A DNA stretch of 64,000 nucleotides from Panax quinquefolius (Eukaryota; Streptophyta; Magnoliopsida; Apiales; Araliaceae), in the NCBI GenBank assembly GCA_020205615.1, contig CM035151.1:48374666-48438665 (forward strand), written 5' to 3'. Each line of letters starts with the position of its first letter. Position 1 is the stretch's first letter. Of the stretch, positions 44,601 to 59,600 are shown in pieces. Position numbers and translations under genes: made by a program. The notes below the pieces were generated by a model. The model did no database searches. It was not told where the DNA came from and saw only the letters and a list, made by a program, of their open reading frames with translations.

Positions 44601-47600
44601 ATCAGTTTGGGAAAACTTAAAACTAAACCAAACCAAACCAATAAGCATCCCCAATCCAAACTATACCAAACCATTAAACATTGGTTAGGTTTGGGTTGAT
44701 CAGTTTAAACATGATTATAAACATTGTGAAAAATCAACACTTCACAAGAAATTCTACTAAAACCTTAATAAAACTACAGGAAGACATGAGCGCTTGAAGT
44801 GCTTCAATAATCACTACTTAAAAATATTGATTTTGAAAAATAAGAAAAAACATAATAAATCATTAATGAAAAATATATACCAATAAAAATAACATGAGTA
44901 AGAAGAAATCAAGTTGATAATTTTGTTGGAGACTAGAAAAATATCAAGGAGATACCACAATCTGAAAAAGAATAACGAAAAAGAAGAAGAAATCTTTGCA
45001 CACAAAATTTAGGGTTAGAAGATTTGGGGCAACTCTGAGATAGAGAAACAAAAAATAACTCAAAACTTGCTGAATAGGCGACAATGAAGAGCGACTGAGG
45101 AATTGAGTTAGAGAAAGGGGCTAATGTTGTTGATGAACAGTCTTGAAGATTCTGGGAGCCGCGGAGAAAGGAGAGAGAGACTGAAAGAGTGAGAGAGAGA
45201 AGGGCCAATTGTTTATAATTATGAGATTAGGGCTAGCTGGATAGGTCTCTATATATAATATATTTGTTTCTTAATTATTAGTTGCTCGGTTCAATCGTTG
45301 TACCAACCATTTTTTGTCCCAAATTGCAGCCAACCTAGTTATAGCGGGCTGACAAACTTTTGGACCAATCTAACTCAATTAAGTTAAATAAACCTAACAA
45401 AAGCATTTGGTTTGGGCTGGGTTGGTTGGGCCAGGTCAGGCCCGGTCAGATTATGTACAGCCCTAGTATTCGTAACGTGTCCCAGAGGTGGACCTTCTGT
45501 TGGGGCCCCAGTAGTAGGTACAAGTACTTTTTAATTTCTAGAACAGTGACATCCATATTATATATATATGTCAGGTACCGATACTTCCTGATACTCACAA
45601 AACAATTGATATTTATAGGCTACTTTACAATTTGAATTTGAATTGAAAATTTTATTTTGGGACACACATTCAACACTGCTTAGATATTTTGTTAAAGATA
45701 TAATCATAACACCCCGAACCTGCTACAGGGCCGAAGTGCTACATGCCGCAAGCCCAAAGGCCCTTAAGACAACAATATCAATAACGCGCAGCCCAAACAA
45801 AATAACTCAACAACAATCTCAACTTAAAACCTAACAATAAATATCTTTTAATCTAATTCAAATGAAATACCAATAAAACATTCGAATAACGGAGACGCAA
45901 CTCCTCGAAACTAAGAGTTTATCAAAATCCAACAAAAGAAATAATATCTAAAACTAAACTCCAGCTGTTTCAGGCATATCAATTAAATGCTCATCTTTCA
46001 ACGATGAAACCTATAAAAATTATGTAAGGTTGAGCGATGAAGCCCAACAAGTAGCAATCCTTCCTATCTAGCCGAATCAAGTTCAATTTGCAAAAATACT
46101 TTTTCGAAATATCTTTTTGTTCAATAAAATAGTATATAGACTTTCAAAACTAAAACAATTCAAAAAGGATTTCAATGTGTACAATATATCTTTTAATCCA
46201 CAGCCTTAGCGACTAAGGTTACAATAGCCCTGTAACACGGCCCAAAAGTTCTATAACGTCAATGATCACGCACCCTATTAAGGTATCTATAAAAATGCAT
46301 GCTCGAAGGGCATCTAAATGGTGCGCGCCTTAGTAGGTCCTATATTATTAACTCCGCAACTAAACGAAATCAATAACGGGTTCTATACATATACAGACTG
46401 AGGATTTCAAAATCTTTTCTCAATATTATCGATATTCTAAACGATATTTTTTCACAATTCAAAATCATATAATCTCATTTCACAGTTCAAAAATAAATAC
46501 TTGATCCGAAGTTTAAATAGAAGAACATAACATTTTAATTTAAATGAAAGCCTTAAATAAAACATAACGAATTTTGAAATCGTACATTTATGCATCCGAG
46601 TAATTACTAACGTATATATAAAAATAAACGATAATTTAAAAACACTAAATAGTTCGGAAAACTACTTACCTTGATACCGTGAATACGAAAAATAAAAGCG
46701 AACAAATCCTAAATATAAAATTAGGACAAATAAAATTATTAGGATGAAATATTATAACTTATACTCTTAACTCAAATCTTACGATACATAAATCTTAATT
46801 TTAGGTTAGTTTTACAATTACATACTATGCTTAAAAATATATATTAATAAAATATATTTATTTAAATACAAACTATAATGGCCAGAAGTCAGATTATCTC
46901 AACATCGCATATGAATTTGTTAACCTCTAATCTTGTTTTGTCAAAATGGTTTTCTAACGAACTGAAACATATTTAATGAAATGATTTTTTTTTTCAAAAT
47001 TGTTTTCAAACGAACCGAAAAGTATATAATTTGAAATCTCTTTGATTTATACAGAAAATACATACCATTACTCTTTTTTCTTGTTATAACCTTTGTTTTG
47101 AAATATAAACATACATAAATAATACGAGTTTCAACTCATAATTGAGAAAAAAGAGTTTAGTTTTACCTCTTTGAGTTTTCTTCTTTTCTTCTTGCAGTAC
47201 CCCAAAGCCAAATAATTTTTTTACATTCTTTTCTCTCTCTAGTTATCTAAATATCTTTAATTCCTTTGCAAAATAGGTTACCAAGTAAAACAGTCATTTT
47301 AAAATTAAAAGTTTGTTACAGTCTAATTGACTTATCCTAAAATCTTTTAGATATGTATAAATAATTATTAGTTTCTATTCCATTATCTAATTATAAACTT
47401 GTTATTATTTTATTATTATTATTTATTTTTACGGGGTATTACATTCTACCCACCTTAAAAAAAATTGGTCATCTAAATTGACAATTAATTACAAACAAGC
47501 TCCAACACTCGATCCATATCTAAATAATGCTCCAAAAGTCTCAGTATTCATATAAACTACCTAGTCGATCACCCGATACTTATCCTCAAGTTAAAATATT

Positions 47601-50600
47601 ATAAGAAACTCGTTGGGGACTTTTTTATTCTATATCAATTTGAACACCAAATTAAGCAACTATTCTGCAAATATGGTACTCAACTATTCTGCAATCAATA
47701 AAACTAATCCAACTTGATTTTATATATTAAACCCAATTTCTAATATAAAGATGTCCAAACCTAAAATCTATCACTCTCTATTTCTTAAGTCTAGTCAAAT
47801 CGCAACCCAGTTAAATCCCAAAATCACTCCCCAGGAAATGTGTGGGTTTCCTAACCGACACTGCGAGGGGCCACTGCTTTGATACACCCCGAACCCGCTA
47901 TAAAGCCGAAGTGCTACATGCCGCAAGCCCAAAGGCCCGCAAGGTAACAATATCAATAACGCGCAGCCCAAACAAAACAACTCAACAACAATCTTATCTT
48001 AAAACCCAACAATAAATATCTTTTAATCTAATTCAAATGAAATACCAATAAATACCACATTTGAATAATGGAGACGCAACTCCTCGAAACTAAGAGTATC
48101 AAAATCCAACAACAAAAAGAAATAATATCTAAAACTAAACTCCTATTATTCCAAATATATCAATTAAGTGCTCAACTTTTAACGATGAGACCTGTAAAAA
48201 TTTTGCAAGTCTTCTATTCCTTGTACATTTATTGTACGAACTTGTTTAAATATTTTGTTCGTGTTTTCTATTGTTGAGAAGTTATTGCTTTTTGTTCAAG
48301 CATAACTTAATGAAATGAACTGTTATTTGTGAATTTGGTTTGATTTGATATCAAAGCATAAATTGTGCTGAAACCAATAAATGTTTGGTACGATGTATAT
48401 ATACTAATACTATTTGCCTCTTTGTAAAAGAGTGATTACCAGACAGATATATACTGACCGTGGTTTATAGGCAGTACTAAACTGACCTTTGTGTGTCTGG
48501 GACACTTTTGTTAGGATGATATGCATACTCTTAGGATATAAATAGGCTGATCCCCTATTAAATATTCGAACTAATGATTCCTAAGTCTATATGACCTCTG
48601 GGAATGATTACCATGTTTGGTTGAACAGAACAACCTATGAATTCTAAGTCTTTATGACTGACATAATTCTGGAAAATGTGGGGTTTGACAGACAAACCTC
48701 AATATATAAATGTGGAAAATCTTAGAACTATATGTTCATTCAATTCAAACACAGTACGAGTATGAATTGTAATTGTTTAAAACTTGCTGAGCCTTTTGTA
48801 GCTCATCCTTGCAAAATATCATTTTTCCTTTCCAGCGTTGAATGGTAATCCCGGATGTTCTAGCGCATCCCTCTGTGGATAGAGACTCTACTAGAATAAG
48901 CTTTAATGTTTATGACTTTTTTTTTGCTCAAGTCTCTACAGAATATGATGTAATAATAATTTGATTTTAGAATCTATGTAATCAAACTTAAAATTATGAA
49001 TATATTATCATCTTTTGTTATAACAATTGCGTAGTTTTTACATTCTTAGATGAGTTAGAAAATAGTACAGTATCCATATGAACTATACATTTGAATGAGA
49101 GTATTGAATGATTTTGGGAGTTCTGTAAGCACTGAGGTTGCGCCCCTCGGTACCAAGAACAATCTTATCATTAATATTGTGAATGTCAGATAGACAGGAA
49201 TTATCAATATGAAAAAAAAATTCCATGAGATATAATTCTATACATCCAAGTGAGGGTATCCAAACAAAGTAATTGTTCTGACAAGAACTACTATCTGTTA
49301 TGGATTACTGTGAACCTTGGATAGATAGAAATTATATATTATGGAATATTTATAGTCGTGAGCACCAAATCTGCTATAGGGAGTGTAGAAAATTTGGGGG
49401 CACAAACCACGTTCCAGGTAACATTGCAGTACATTCTTCTCTGCTAGTCTCCAATTTGTTTGTCCACGTTCAAGACTATACAAGTGGCTCTAATATTAAG
49501 ATGCAAACCATTGTAGGTTCAGGTGTTATATATATATATATGTATATATATACATATATATTTTATTTTTTAAAGTTGCACCTTTAGATGTCGAAGAGTA
49601 ATTTTTAAAGAACTATTAAACAACAAAACATCTTCATCTGTTATTTGCATGTCTGAGTATCTGTGTCAGTAAATATGTTTTCAAGGTGAATTAACAAAAG
49701 GGAACCTCGGGAAGTGTAACATTCAGTGTATCCCCAGCATATGTGTATCCATGATTCTGAGATAGGTTATATTGATGTATCTGTCTGGTGATATCCGTAT
49801 TTATATCCACACTTCTGAGATGCGCTCTTTGCTCAAGATTAGAGGAAAAATTGGAATTTTTTCTTTGCTCAAGATTAGAGGAAAAATTGGAATTTTTTGT
49901 ATTGCTATTAATGGAACTCAGTAAGCTTTGTTAGGGTTGAGCTCATGATTTACTCATGTTTCCTTGTATAAGCTGTGGACTGATTTTGCCATTAGTAGTC
50001 GTACATTCTTTTTCTTACTTTAGTATTTTCACATACATGTAGAGATGCATTTGTTGATTATTGGGTAAATAGCAACATGCTGACGAAGGATATACCAAGC
50101 CAAATATTCACAATCTTAAAGCAGCCAGAACTGAAACACCTCACTCAGGTATCTATCTATTTGTTTTTGTTTGTTGTTTCTTTTTATTCGATACAGCTAT
50201 TGCCTAGTATCATAAGTCATGCACCTGTATTCCAAGACTAGGTTCAGTATAATGAACTAAAGTTCTCCCTTTCACATAATTTTTTTTTATCATCTTGACC
50301 ATAGGATGACTTCAAACCTGTGCTTCGAGAGCTTTTGGCAACTCATCCAGGCTTGGAGTTCTTACAGAGCACACCTGAATTTCAAGAAAGATATGGTATG
50401 CTCAATCATTTTTATATGTTTTAATGGCTCTTCCTTGGATGCTAATTTGAATGTTGAGAAATGTTTTCATAGAGATGTAGCTGGTGATGCTATTTCTTGT
50501 CTTCTTGCAGTAGCCATGTCATTTATTTTACTTATTTGGGTCTAAATTATAATGCTAGAGTTTCTTTATATTTTTATGAAGTTATTGATGTCGGAATTAA

Positions 50601-53600
50601 ATAATCTTACTTGGAAAAGGAGATAGAAGAGCATCTTCTAATGTCCACGACATAAACTTACTCTTTTCTTTGGATAATGTTTCTCTCAAGTCAAGAGATA
50701 AAAAACTGTATGTAATTGTAAATTTTATGAAGACATGTTTAAATCTCTGAAGTCTAAACAAATTCCTGGTTTGTGCGTCCAAAAAATCACAAATGACCAC
50801 CTTTTTCTGGACCAAGTATTAGGCTTCCTACAAGTATTAGGCTTCCTATGATGACTCATAATATTATCGGAATTGATTAGGTTTAGGTGAACTTTTGTCT
50901 TGTGATAAAGAGTGTGATAAAGAGTGTGAAAAGGTCGAGGAAGAAGAAGGTTTAAGTAGCAAGAAAAATTAACTGTGGTTCAACCTGAAAGTGGTTCAAC
51001 AAAAAAATTATAGGCAACACAGTTTGGTTATTAGTTCTTTAACTATGCTTTAGAATTTCTACAATGGTCAAATAGTCTTTTAGGATTTCAGGTCAGTCAT
51101 TAAATGAAGCCCTTGTTCTCTTTATTTCGTTGTATTTTATATTCTGTCCATATACATTAGTACATGAATGTAGTCAAGGAACTCGGGGATCGTGGGACAT
51201 CATTGAATGTAGCTAGTTAAATGTACTTGGTGCTAGTGGCTGGAAGGTTCTATGAGGTCTTATAAATGTTTGTAATGTGTTTATTTTAGAAGTAAATTTT
51301 ATGAAAATTTTAAATTAGTTTATGATGTGCGATGCACTTTTTCCCTGGGCATGAGGCGTAAGAACCATATGTTTGAGGCCTAGTTTATCCATTTTCTTAT
51401 TCCCTTCTCTTTCATCCTTTGTTTCTAGCTTGTCCTGCATCAACTTGTATCACAATTGTGAGAAGAGCCTATTCTTAATATTAAAAAGCTATTAATTAAA
51501 GGAGGATTTACATTTTCTTTTTTTGTGTATGGGACCTTTATGTGATATAGGTCGCTAACCTTGAACAATTCTTCTTTAATAGTACAGGACCCATCAACTA
51601 GAACTCGAAAAACACTTAAATTTCATAGGTAGTTGTTAAAAAGTTATGTAACTACTTGAGCTTGCAATTTCCTTGTGTTGTAATGATACCATCTCTGCTT
51701 AGCAAAGCAAGAATTACACTTGCTGAGAAGCTCAAGTTGACGGGAAAGCATAATAATGCTAATTCATTAAAACACAATGTAGGCGAACTAATGATATAGT
51801 TTCCAATTACCTGTGGGAATAAATCTTAGTCTTTTAGAAAGTGATTATTTCACCTCTTAATATCATTTTAATTGAGATTTTATAATAAATAAGAGACACA
51901 AGGTGAAAGTGCAAGTACTGTCTCCATTCTCAAACAGAATGACTGAGACCTCATTCCATATCTTTCTTTTGTCTCTCTCTCTATTCTCAAACAGAAGGAC
52001 TGAGATCCCATTCCATATCCTTCTTTCATCTCTCACTTAACTACCGAAAAGTTCATCTCCCTTAATTAGTCTCTTCTTTTCTACCTCTTGTTTCTATTAT
52101 AAAGTTGGGTTCGCAATATAAGGATGCTTGGGGCATGAGATGTCTCTCTTTTTCAATAGCTTCACTCGTATCTTTTATTTTTCTCTTGTCACAACAATCC
52201 GATTTCCAGTTTAATACCTTCTATGGAGGTAAAGGTTATACAATTTAGAACTCCCTTCTTTTTCTACCCAAATGATAGAGGTTGAGGATTTCTATGTGCT
52301 TCTCATCTCCCTTACTTTATAGGCCCCTCAGATTGGTGTGTTTAGTCATTGGATCCAACTGGGGAATTTCTTGTAAGAATTTTTTGTCATATTTCTTTGG
52401 TACTCAATTTGATTATTGCTTTCTTTAGTGTCCTACATTTGGTTTCCAAATGTTCCCTTTATGATTAAGGTTTGGTTTGGTCATTCTCTATCTTTTTCAT
52501 GGTCTTTACACTTGTATATACTTCACAAGTGGTGCGCTACAAATCCTTGTATTCAGATGTGTCTCTGATATGCATGCAATTGGCTATTTGAGCGTGGATG
52601 AATGATTTCTTATCAGGTATTGGGATTTTGCTGTAGCTTTGAATATTGACCTATAAGGCTATAAGTACTCCCTCTGTCCAAAATTTGTTACACTATTCTT
52701 CTTTTTCTTTTCTTTTGAAATGTGTAGTGTCATATTGAAAACTGTGATTCAGGCATAGATTTCAAGTTATTTAGATGATACATAAAGATATTGTATTTTT
52801 TGGTATAATATTTTTAAAATTATCTTAGCATCCAAAGTGCAACTTTAAGAAAAGGATGATAGCAATATAATATTTAAATTTGTCATCAGCATGTATAAAA
52901 ATTCGTGGTACATACATTGTCTTGAACCCATGACACTCAAATTGCACTAGAGGAGTAATTGTCTTTGGCATCCCAATCAGGAAACTTATTCAAGAATTTT
53001 CTTTATTCTTAAAGAATATTAGTTTACAAAAAATAAATCATCCATATGCTCTTCGTGCTGTAATAATATTTAGGTCATGGTGGGCTACTCGCGGATAAAG
53101 GTCATAATGGGTTCTTTTTCGTTGGAGATTTTCTTGCATGAGTTAATTCTCCTTTGCTTTCTGTTCCCATTTCTAGCATAAAAATTCTTGTTGAGCTCTG
53201 TGGGGCTCAGATGCTTTCAAGCTTGTACTTCTTTTTCATATTTGTACCATTGGAGAATCTATATAATTCTTTTAACCCCTACTTTTATTGCAATGGCCAG
53301 CTGAAACTGTAATATACAGAATATTTTACTACGTGAATAGAGCGGACAAAGGTTGTCTTACCCTCAGGGGGCTGAAACGTGGTAACTTAATTTCTGCAAT
53401 GCAACATGCAGATGAAGAAGAGGATATCAACAAAGTTTTGAGGTAGATAAAGATTCGCTTAAATGCTTTTAACATTGTGCCCCTTGTGTTAATGAATTTT
53501 CTTTGGCTTGATTATCCTTCTAAACTAAAGTTTTCTTCTATTATTTTAATTCTTTTATGATGGTTTGTGAGCATGTTCTTACCTGGAAGTTTGCGAAGGG

Positions 53601-56600
53601 GGTTTTTCTCCACTGTACTTGTCTCCGATTTACAAATACATCACTAGATCGAAATTTTTAACAGTAGCTTATTTTTTACAAACTGTCACAAATTCCATAC
53701 ACAAGTTAACTTTTAACGAGAAAATTTTAAAAATATTATTTTTATCTAATTGTCCACGTGGATGCCAAATAATAGCCAAGTAACATATGGGTACCACAAA
53801 TTTGTCTATCTGGCCATCAAAATAGAAAATTTATATGGTAAAATTAATTAAATATTTGTGAAACGTTAAAAATTTATCCAAAAATATTTAAATAAATTAC
53901 GAAGTTAGATAAATAAATAAAATTAAAGCGTGGAGTATTAAATGAAATGTAATAATAGAAAAATTAACTTAATTAAACAACTTACACACTTTAAATTCAA
54001 GCCCATCATGTTTAATGGGTTTTATTAAATTATTTAAGTTTTTTAATCAATTTCTTATATAATTACATATGTTTAATCAATTTGTTATAGAATTACATAT
54101 TGTTTTTTATTTTAATTGATTGAGATATATTTTATTTTGTAAATAAAATTTCTTCCATGTTTTCTCAAGTTAATAGAATTATTAAGATATGTGTTTTTCT
54201 TCCATGATTTCATTTATTTAATTTTAATTGTTTAATTTGTTTCAACTTTCAAATTTACTTTTATTTTTCACTGATTTTTAATGTGGATATTATTTGACAA
54301 ACCCACGTGGATAACAAGCTTAACAATATTATTTTTTAATTTTTCGTTAAAAGTCAATTTGTTTAAACGGAATTTGTGACGGTTTGTAAAAAATAAACAT
54401 TTCAATGAGTTGACCGTTAAAAATTTCAGTGCATTTGTAAATTGGAGAGTACAGTGGGAAAAAGTGGATTTAACCCAATTTGAGTATGGTTATTAAGTGA
54501 AATCGTCTTGTGTGTTTCACAGTTCCGTAAGAAAGATTAATAAGTATTATGGATACAGGTCCGAAGATATGAAATTACTAGAAAAATTATGACACCACAA
54601 GAGTGGGGTGTGTTGATTAATTAATTATTAAATGTATACATATGCTCTATCATTACCTAATAGAAAACGTATACATGTATCAAATTTTAGTTACAATCCG
54701 ATGGCTGGTGATATCATTGTTGGCGAGATGTACGTCAACAATGAGGTGTCCATTGTCATTAATCCTTCGACCACCTAGCTAGTTTTAATATTGTAATAAT
54801 TAGTCATTGTTGACGGGGCACAACATACCCCTCAAAATGATAATATTAATAAGAAATGTCTGATACTAGTTTGCAAATTAGCCACCGTAGAAAGGAATAC
54901 TCAGAGTTTAGGTTTATATTCCTACTTAATTTCATCTCAATTACATTGGTTTATATACACAAGTATATTTATGTTCTAATTAAATTATGTATACACAATA
55001 ATTATGGGATATGACCAACTATAATTATGGAAATCATATCATATCTTCTAACACTCCCTCAAGTTGGTGTATAGATGTCTCACATATCCAACTTGAAACA
55101 CAATGGATGAAACATCTTAATATCAAAATATCAGTAAGCTGGTGCTCTGTTTAGACAAAGGTAAACAAATAAGACCACTAGTTAACTTTTCTTTAATGAA
55201 GTGTCTGTTAGTCTCAATGTGCTTCGTTCTATCGTGCTATACTAGGTCGTTTGCTATTCTAATGGTGGTCTTATTATCACAAAATAACTGCATAGGCCTT
55301 TTAGTTATAATACTCAAATATTCTTGAAGCCACATTAGTTCACATATACGATATTCTTCTTTAACATTGGATCTTGCCACCACATATTGTTTCTTACTGC
55401 GCTAAGTAACGAGATTGCCTCCAACAAATGAATAGTAACCCGAAGTAGAACGCCGATCCTTTATAGAGCCAACATAATTTGAGATACCTCAGAATTTTGT
55501 AGACAGTTTTCATATGACAATGTTGAGGATCATGCATACACTGACTCGCTATTCCCACAGTATAAGATATATCAGGTCTACTACGAGTCATGAGAAAGAT
55601 ATATCAATCGTCTCACCAAACGTTGATATCTTTCTTTATCAATCACAGGTCCTGTGCCACCTACTAGATGTTGATTAACTTTAATAGGAGAATCAGCAGG
55701 CTTACATGTCAGTTTCTGTTAAAAGATATATTACATATTTCCTTTGAGATAGAAAAATTCCACTGGAAGATCTTGCAATTTCAATACCAAAGAAATATTT
55801 CAAAGGACCAAGATCTCAAACTCATTGGCCAGACTTACTTTGAGATTAACCATCTCTTTTCTATCATCCTCTGTCACCACAAGGTCCTCAACATAAACAA
55901 TAAGAATGGTAGTCTTACCTTTGATCTGTTTGACAAATAAAGTATGGTCTGTTCGACTCTATTTGTACCCAAATCTTATCATTATTTTGTGATTTGTGAA
56001 ATCTACCAAACCAGGCCCTGGGAGATTGCTTCAAACCATATAAAGTCTTTCGCAACTCACAAACCTTAACCTTGGTGGCAGATGAAGAAAAATCAGTGGG
56101 TATTTCCATGTATACTTCCTCTTCCAAGTCACCATAAAGGAACACATTTTTCACATCCAATTGTTGAATATTCCAGCCGAGGTTTGTTGCTTATGAGATT
56201 ATGGTACGAACAATGTTCGTCTTCGTCATAGGAGCAAATGTCTCCTGGTAATCAATCTCATGGGTCTGAGTATATCCTTTTGCAACTAGCCTGGCTTTGA
56301 GTCTCTCAATTGTCTCATCTGGCTTCTGTTTGACTGTATATACTCATTTGCAATCAACTGGTTTTTTCTCGTAAGAAAGAGTAACTAGTACCCATGTATC
56401 ATTCTTTTTCAGGACATTCATCTCTCCTATCATAGCCTGTTTCCAATTCTCATCACTAATTCCTTGTCTCTACCCTTGAGGAATAGATATCGAGGACAAA
56501 GAAGAAACAAATGAGTGGTAGGATGCAGATAATTTATCATAGGCTAAAAAATTAGAGATAGAATATTGAGTACAAGATCTAACCCCTTTTTTAAGAGCAA

Positions 56601-59600
56601 TATGAAGGTCAGTATCGTCAGAAGAACAAGTAGGATTAAGATTCTCACCATTAACATTATCAAGACTGGTTCTGAGCAAGGTTGGTGTAGTGGTGCAGAA
56701 CCAGTGACCTTATTCTTCCCTCTTCGAACATAGGTCCTCAACTCAAGGCTCATTTTGTCTAAAAGTATGACTCACTCATCAGAATCGCGACTCCTCCCAG
56801 TAGATGTATTAGAAACAACAGGAGTAGGAGAGGAATTTATAAGATAAGGTGGTATAGTAGAACTTGTAATACCAACCTCAAGATGAAACTTCACCTCATT
56901 AATAACATCCTCCCCCAGAGGAGAAGGGGAAGAAGAATACAAAGGTTCTGATTCCCAAAAAATTATGTCTCGAGTGACAAATACTTTGTTTGAAGGAGGA
57001 TGATAACATTTATAACCCTTTTGGGTTGGAGAATAACCAATGAAACCACACCTAAGAGTCTTGGGATCCAATTTTCCCCGAGTTGGAGATTTATCATGAA
57101 TATAGCACACACAACTAAAAACTCGAGGCGAAGGAGAGAGACTTGTCATGTGTTGGAGAAAAGAGATGGGACTTTTGTTCCCAATAATTCTAGAAGGAAG
57201 GCGGGTTATAAGAAATGTAGCAATCAGAACATCTCTCATATAAATTTAGGTGTGTTCATAGTGAACATAAGAGTGGGGCTAGAGTAAATGTCGATTTTTC
57301 CTTTCCATTCTGGAGTTTTGACACAGGAGGCTTGAAGAATGATGCCATGCTGAGAGATATAAGATGCAAATACATTATTATTACTATATTCACCACCATT
57401 ATCACTATGGAGAATTTTGACTTTAGCGTCAAATTGGGTTTGAATCATTTTATGAAATTTCTGAAAATAATCAAACACCTCATTTTTGGAACGTAGAAAG
57501 ATAAATCCAAGTGACACGAGACTGACAATCAATAAAGCTAACAAACCATCTAAAACCAGAACAGAAAACAACCCGAGAGGGTCCCCACACTATCAGTATG
57601 TATAATAGCAAGACTCAGAATGTCGACTGTTAATAGCAGAATAAGTAGAACGTTTGTGTTTACCCAATTCACACGGTTCATACAAAAATTGAGTTTTGTT
57701 ACATTGCTTAACTGAAGATGGAAATAAAGATTCTAATACTGAAAAAAGGATGTCCCAAACGTCCTTCGATGTCATTGATGGAGAGAGGTTAGGATGGAGT
57801 CGGAAGTAGAGTGAAGAGTCTAAGTAGAAAAAATGTTGACGATGGAACATCTAAATAATTGACCACCAACTGCACTACCATTGTCAATCTTCTGCCCCGT
57901 CACCAAGTTCTGAAAAGCACAATGAGTTGGAAAAAAAGTTACTGAACAGTGTAGAGATTCAGAAAGACGTTGGACAGATAATAAATTTGTAGTAAATAAA
58001 GAAATATGAAGAACATATGATAATGTTAATGAACGAGTACAAACTATAGAACCACTCCCAGAGATAGAAGAAAGGGAACCATTAACTACTCGAACCTTGT
58101 CTTTTTCAGAGCAAGGCGTGTTGAAGTAAAGAGGTTGGAGGATCCGGTCATATGCTCGGAAGCACCTGTTTCTATGATCTAACTAGGGCAAGTTGATGAA
58201 ACATGAAAAGCACAAAAATGTATACTTGACTGAGCATAATGAGAAGAAGTAGATTTGGAACATAATTTCTTAAAAGTTGAGATTTTCTCAGGAGTGAGTG
58301 CAGTAGTAGTTTCTGAAGTACTGGATGCATCAACAAGAAGTGGTGTAGTAGATATATAAGCCTGAGATCCACGGCCAAACCTTCACGCCCTTTAAGACGC
58401 CCATGAAACTTAAAGCAGCGATCCTGGTATTTTTCTTTCCCCCACAGTAGTCACATTTGCGGGACTCCTCAACAGGAGATTGAATGGAGAAGCCATGCTT
58501 AGGATACAAAGCAACCATAGTTGATCGGTCAACAAGATTTAAATTTAGAACCATCACTTGACGTCTACTTTCCTCTTGCTGGAATCTAGCATGAGCCTCT
58601 CTCGCAGTGATGGAAAAGGTGTTTGATCAATCAACTGTGCTCGTACTTGATCATACTCTATGTTCAAACCAGTCAAGAAATCAACAACTCGATCTTCACT
58701 AACAAACTTTTAATAAGCTCCCTGCATCTTCTGTACATTTGGTTGAAAAAAATCGGTAATGATCAAACTCCTGGCAAAGAGTATTAATCTCCGCAAAATA
58801 CTGTGTCACAGTCTTCTCCCCTTGACTCAACTAACGGATTCTTTTACGAATGTCATATGCCTTAGACATATCACCAGAAACAGAAAAAGTTTGAGTGATA
58901 GCCTCTCAAAGCTCATAGGCAGTGTTTAAAAACATGTAACTACTCCGCATACTCGATTCCATTGAATTAAAAATCTATGTTTTCCCCATGGAGTTATCAG
59001 ATTTCCATTCTTCTTGGGTCAGACCTAGTTTTCCAGGCATAGTAGTTGTTACATTGATGAAGTGTTGCATATGATTAGCCTTAATTGACATACGACACGC
59101 TTGAGACCATGCCAAATAGTTGGTTCCATCCAGTTTGAAGGGGCTGAGAACCAATGCTGAATTAAGTGTATGGCTTCTAACGGTTTCTTGTCCCATACTT
59201 TTGTTATGAACCCCACTACCATATAATTGGTAGATATAATATATACCAAGGAGAATAAATTTTTCAAAGGATATCAACTAATTGTATTACACTTTAAAAC
59301 CTGAATTTATGCTAAAGAAGCGTTGAGAATCTCAGTACTAATAACAATGCCGATGAACATCTCCGACGAACAACGCCGATGAACAGTGTTTTTCTGGAAA
59401 ATAAGGACTAAACTCTGATACCATGTAGAAAGGAATACTCAGAGTTTATGTTTATAGTCCTATTTAATTTCATCTCAATTATATTGGTCTATATACACAA
59501 GTATATTTATGGTAATCTCTAATTACAACTATGTATACACAATAATTATGGGATATGACTAACTATAATTATGGAAACCATATCATATCCTCTAACATCC

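Larger units (their letters stand above)
54886..59597 (-). mobile_element. C2: broken Ty1/copia element in intron 7
   Basis: LTRs of 168 and 174 bp flank 4.4 kb with copia order on the minus strand: gag, zinc-finger region, integrase, RT, RNase H. Flanks GCCAC (54881-54885) and TCCAC (59598-59602) agree at four of five bases. The primer site TGGTATCAGAG follows the right LTR. Many stops and frameshifts interrupt the polyprotein. It lies in opposite sense to the PP2A gene. Confidence 0.92.

Noticed and set aside
44814..45208. Open frames rich in Ser, Leu and Phe on the minus strand in the second hAT
   Set aside because: They have no family resemblance. They arise from A/G-rich plus-strand sequence.
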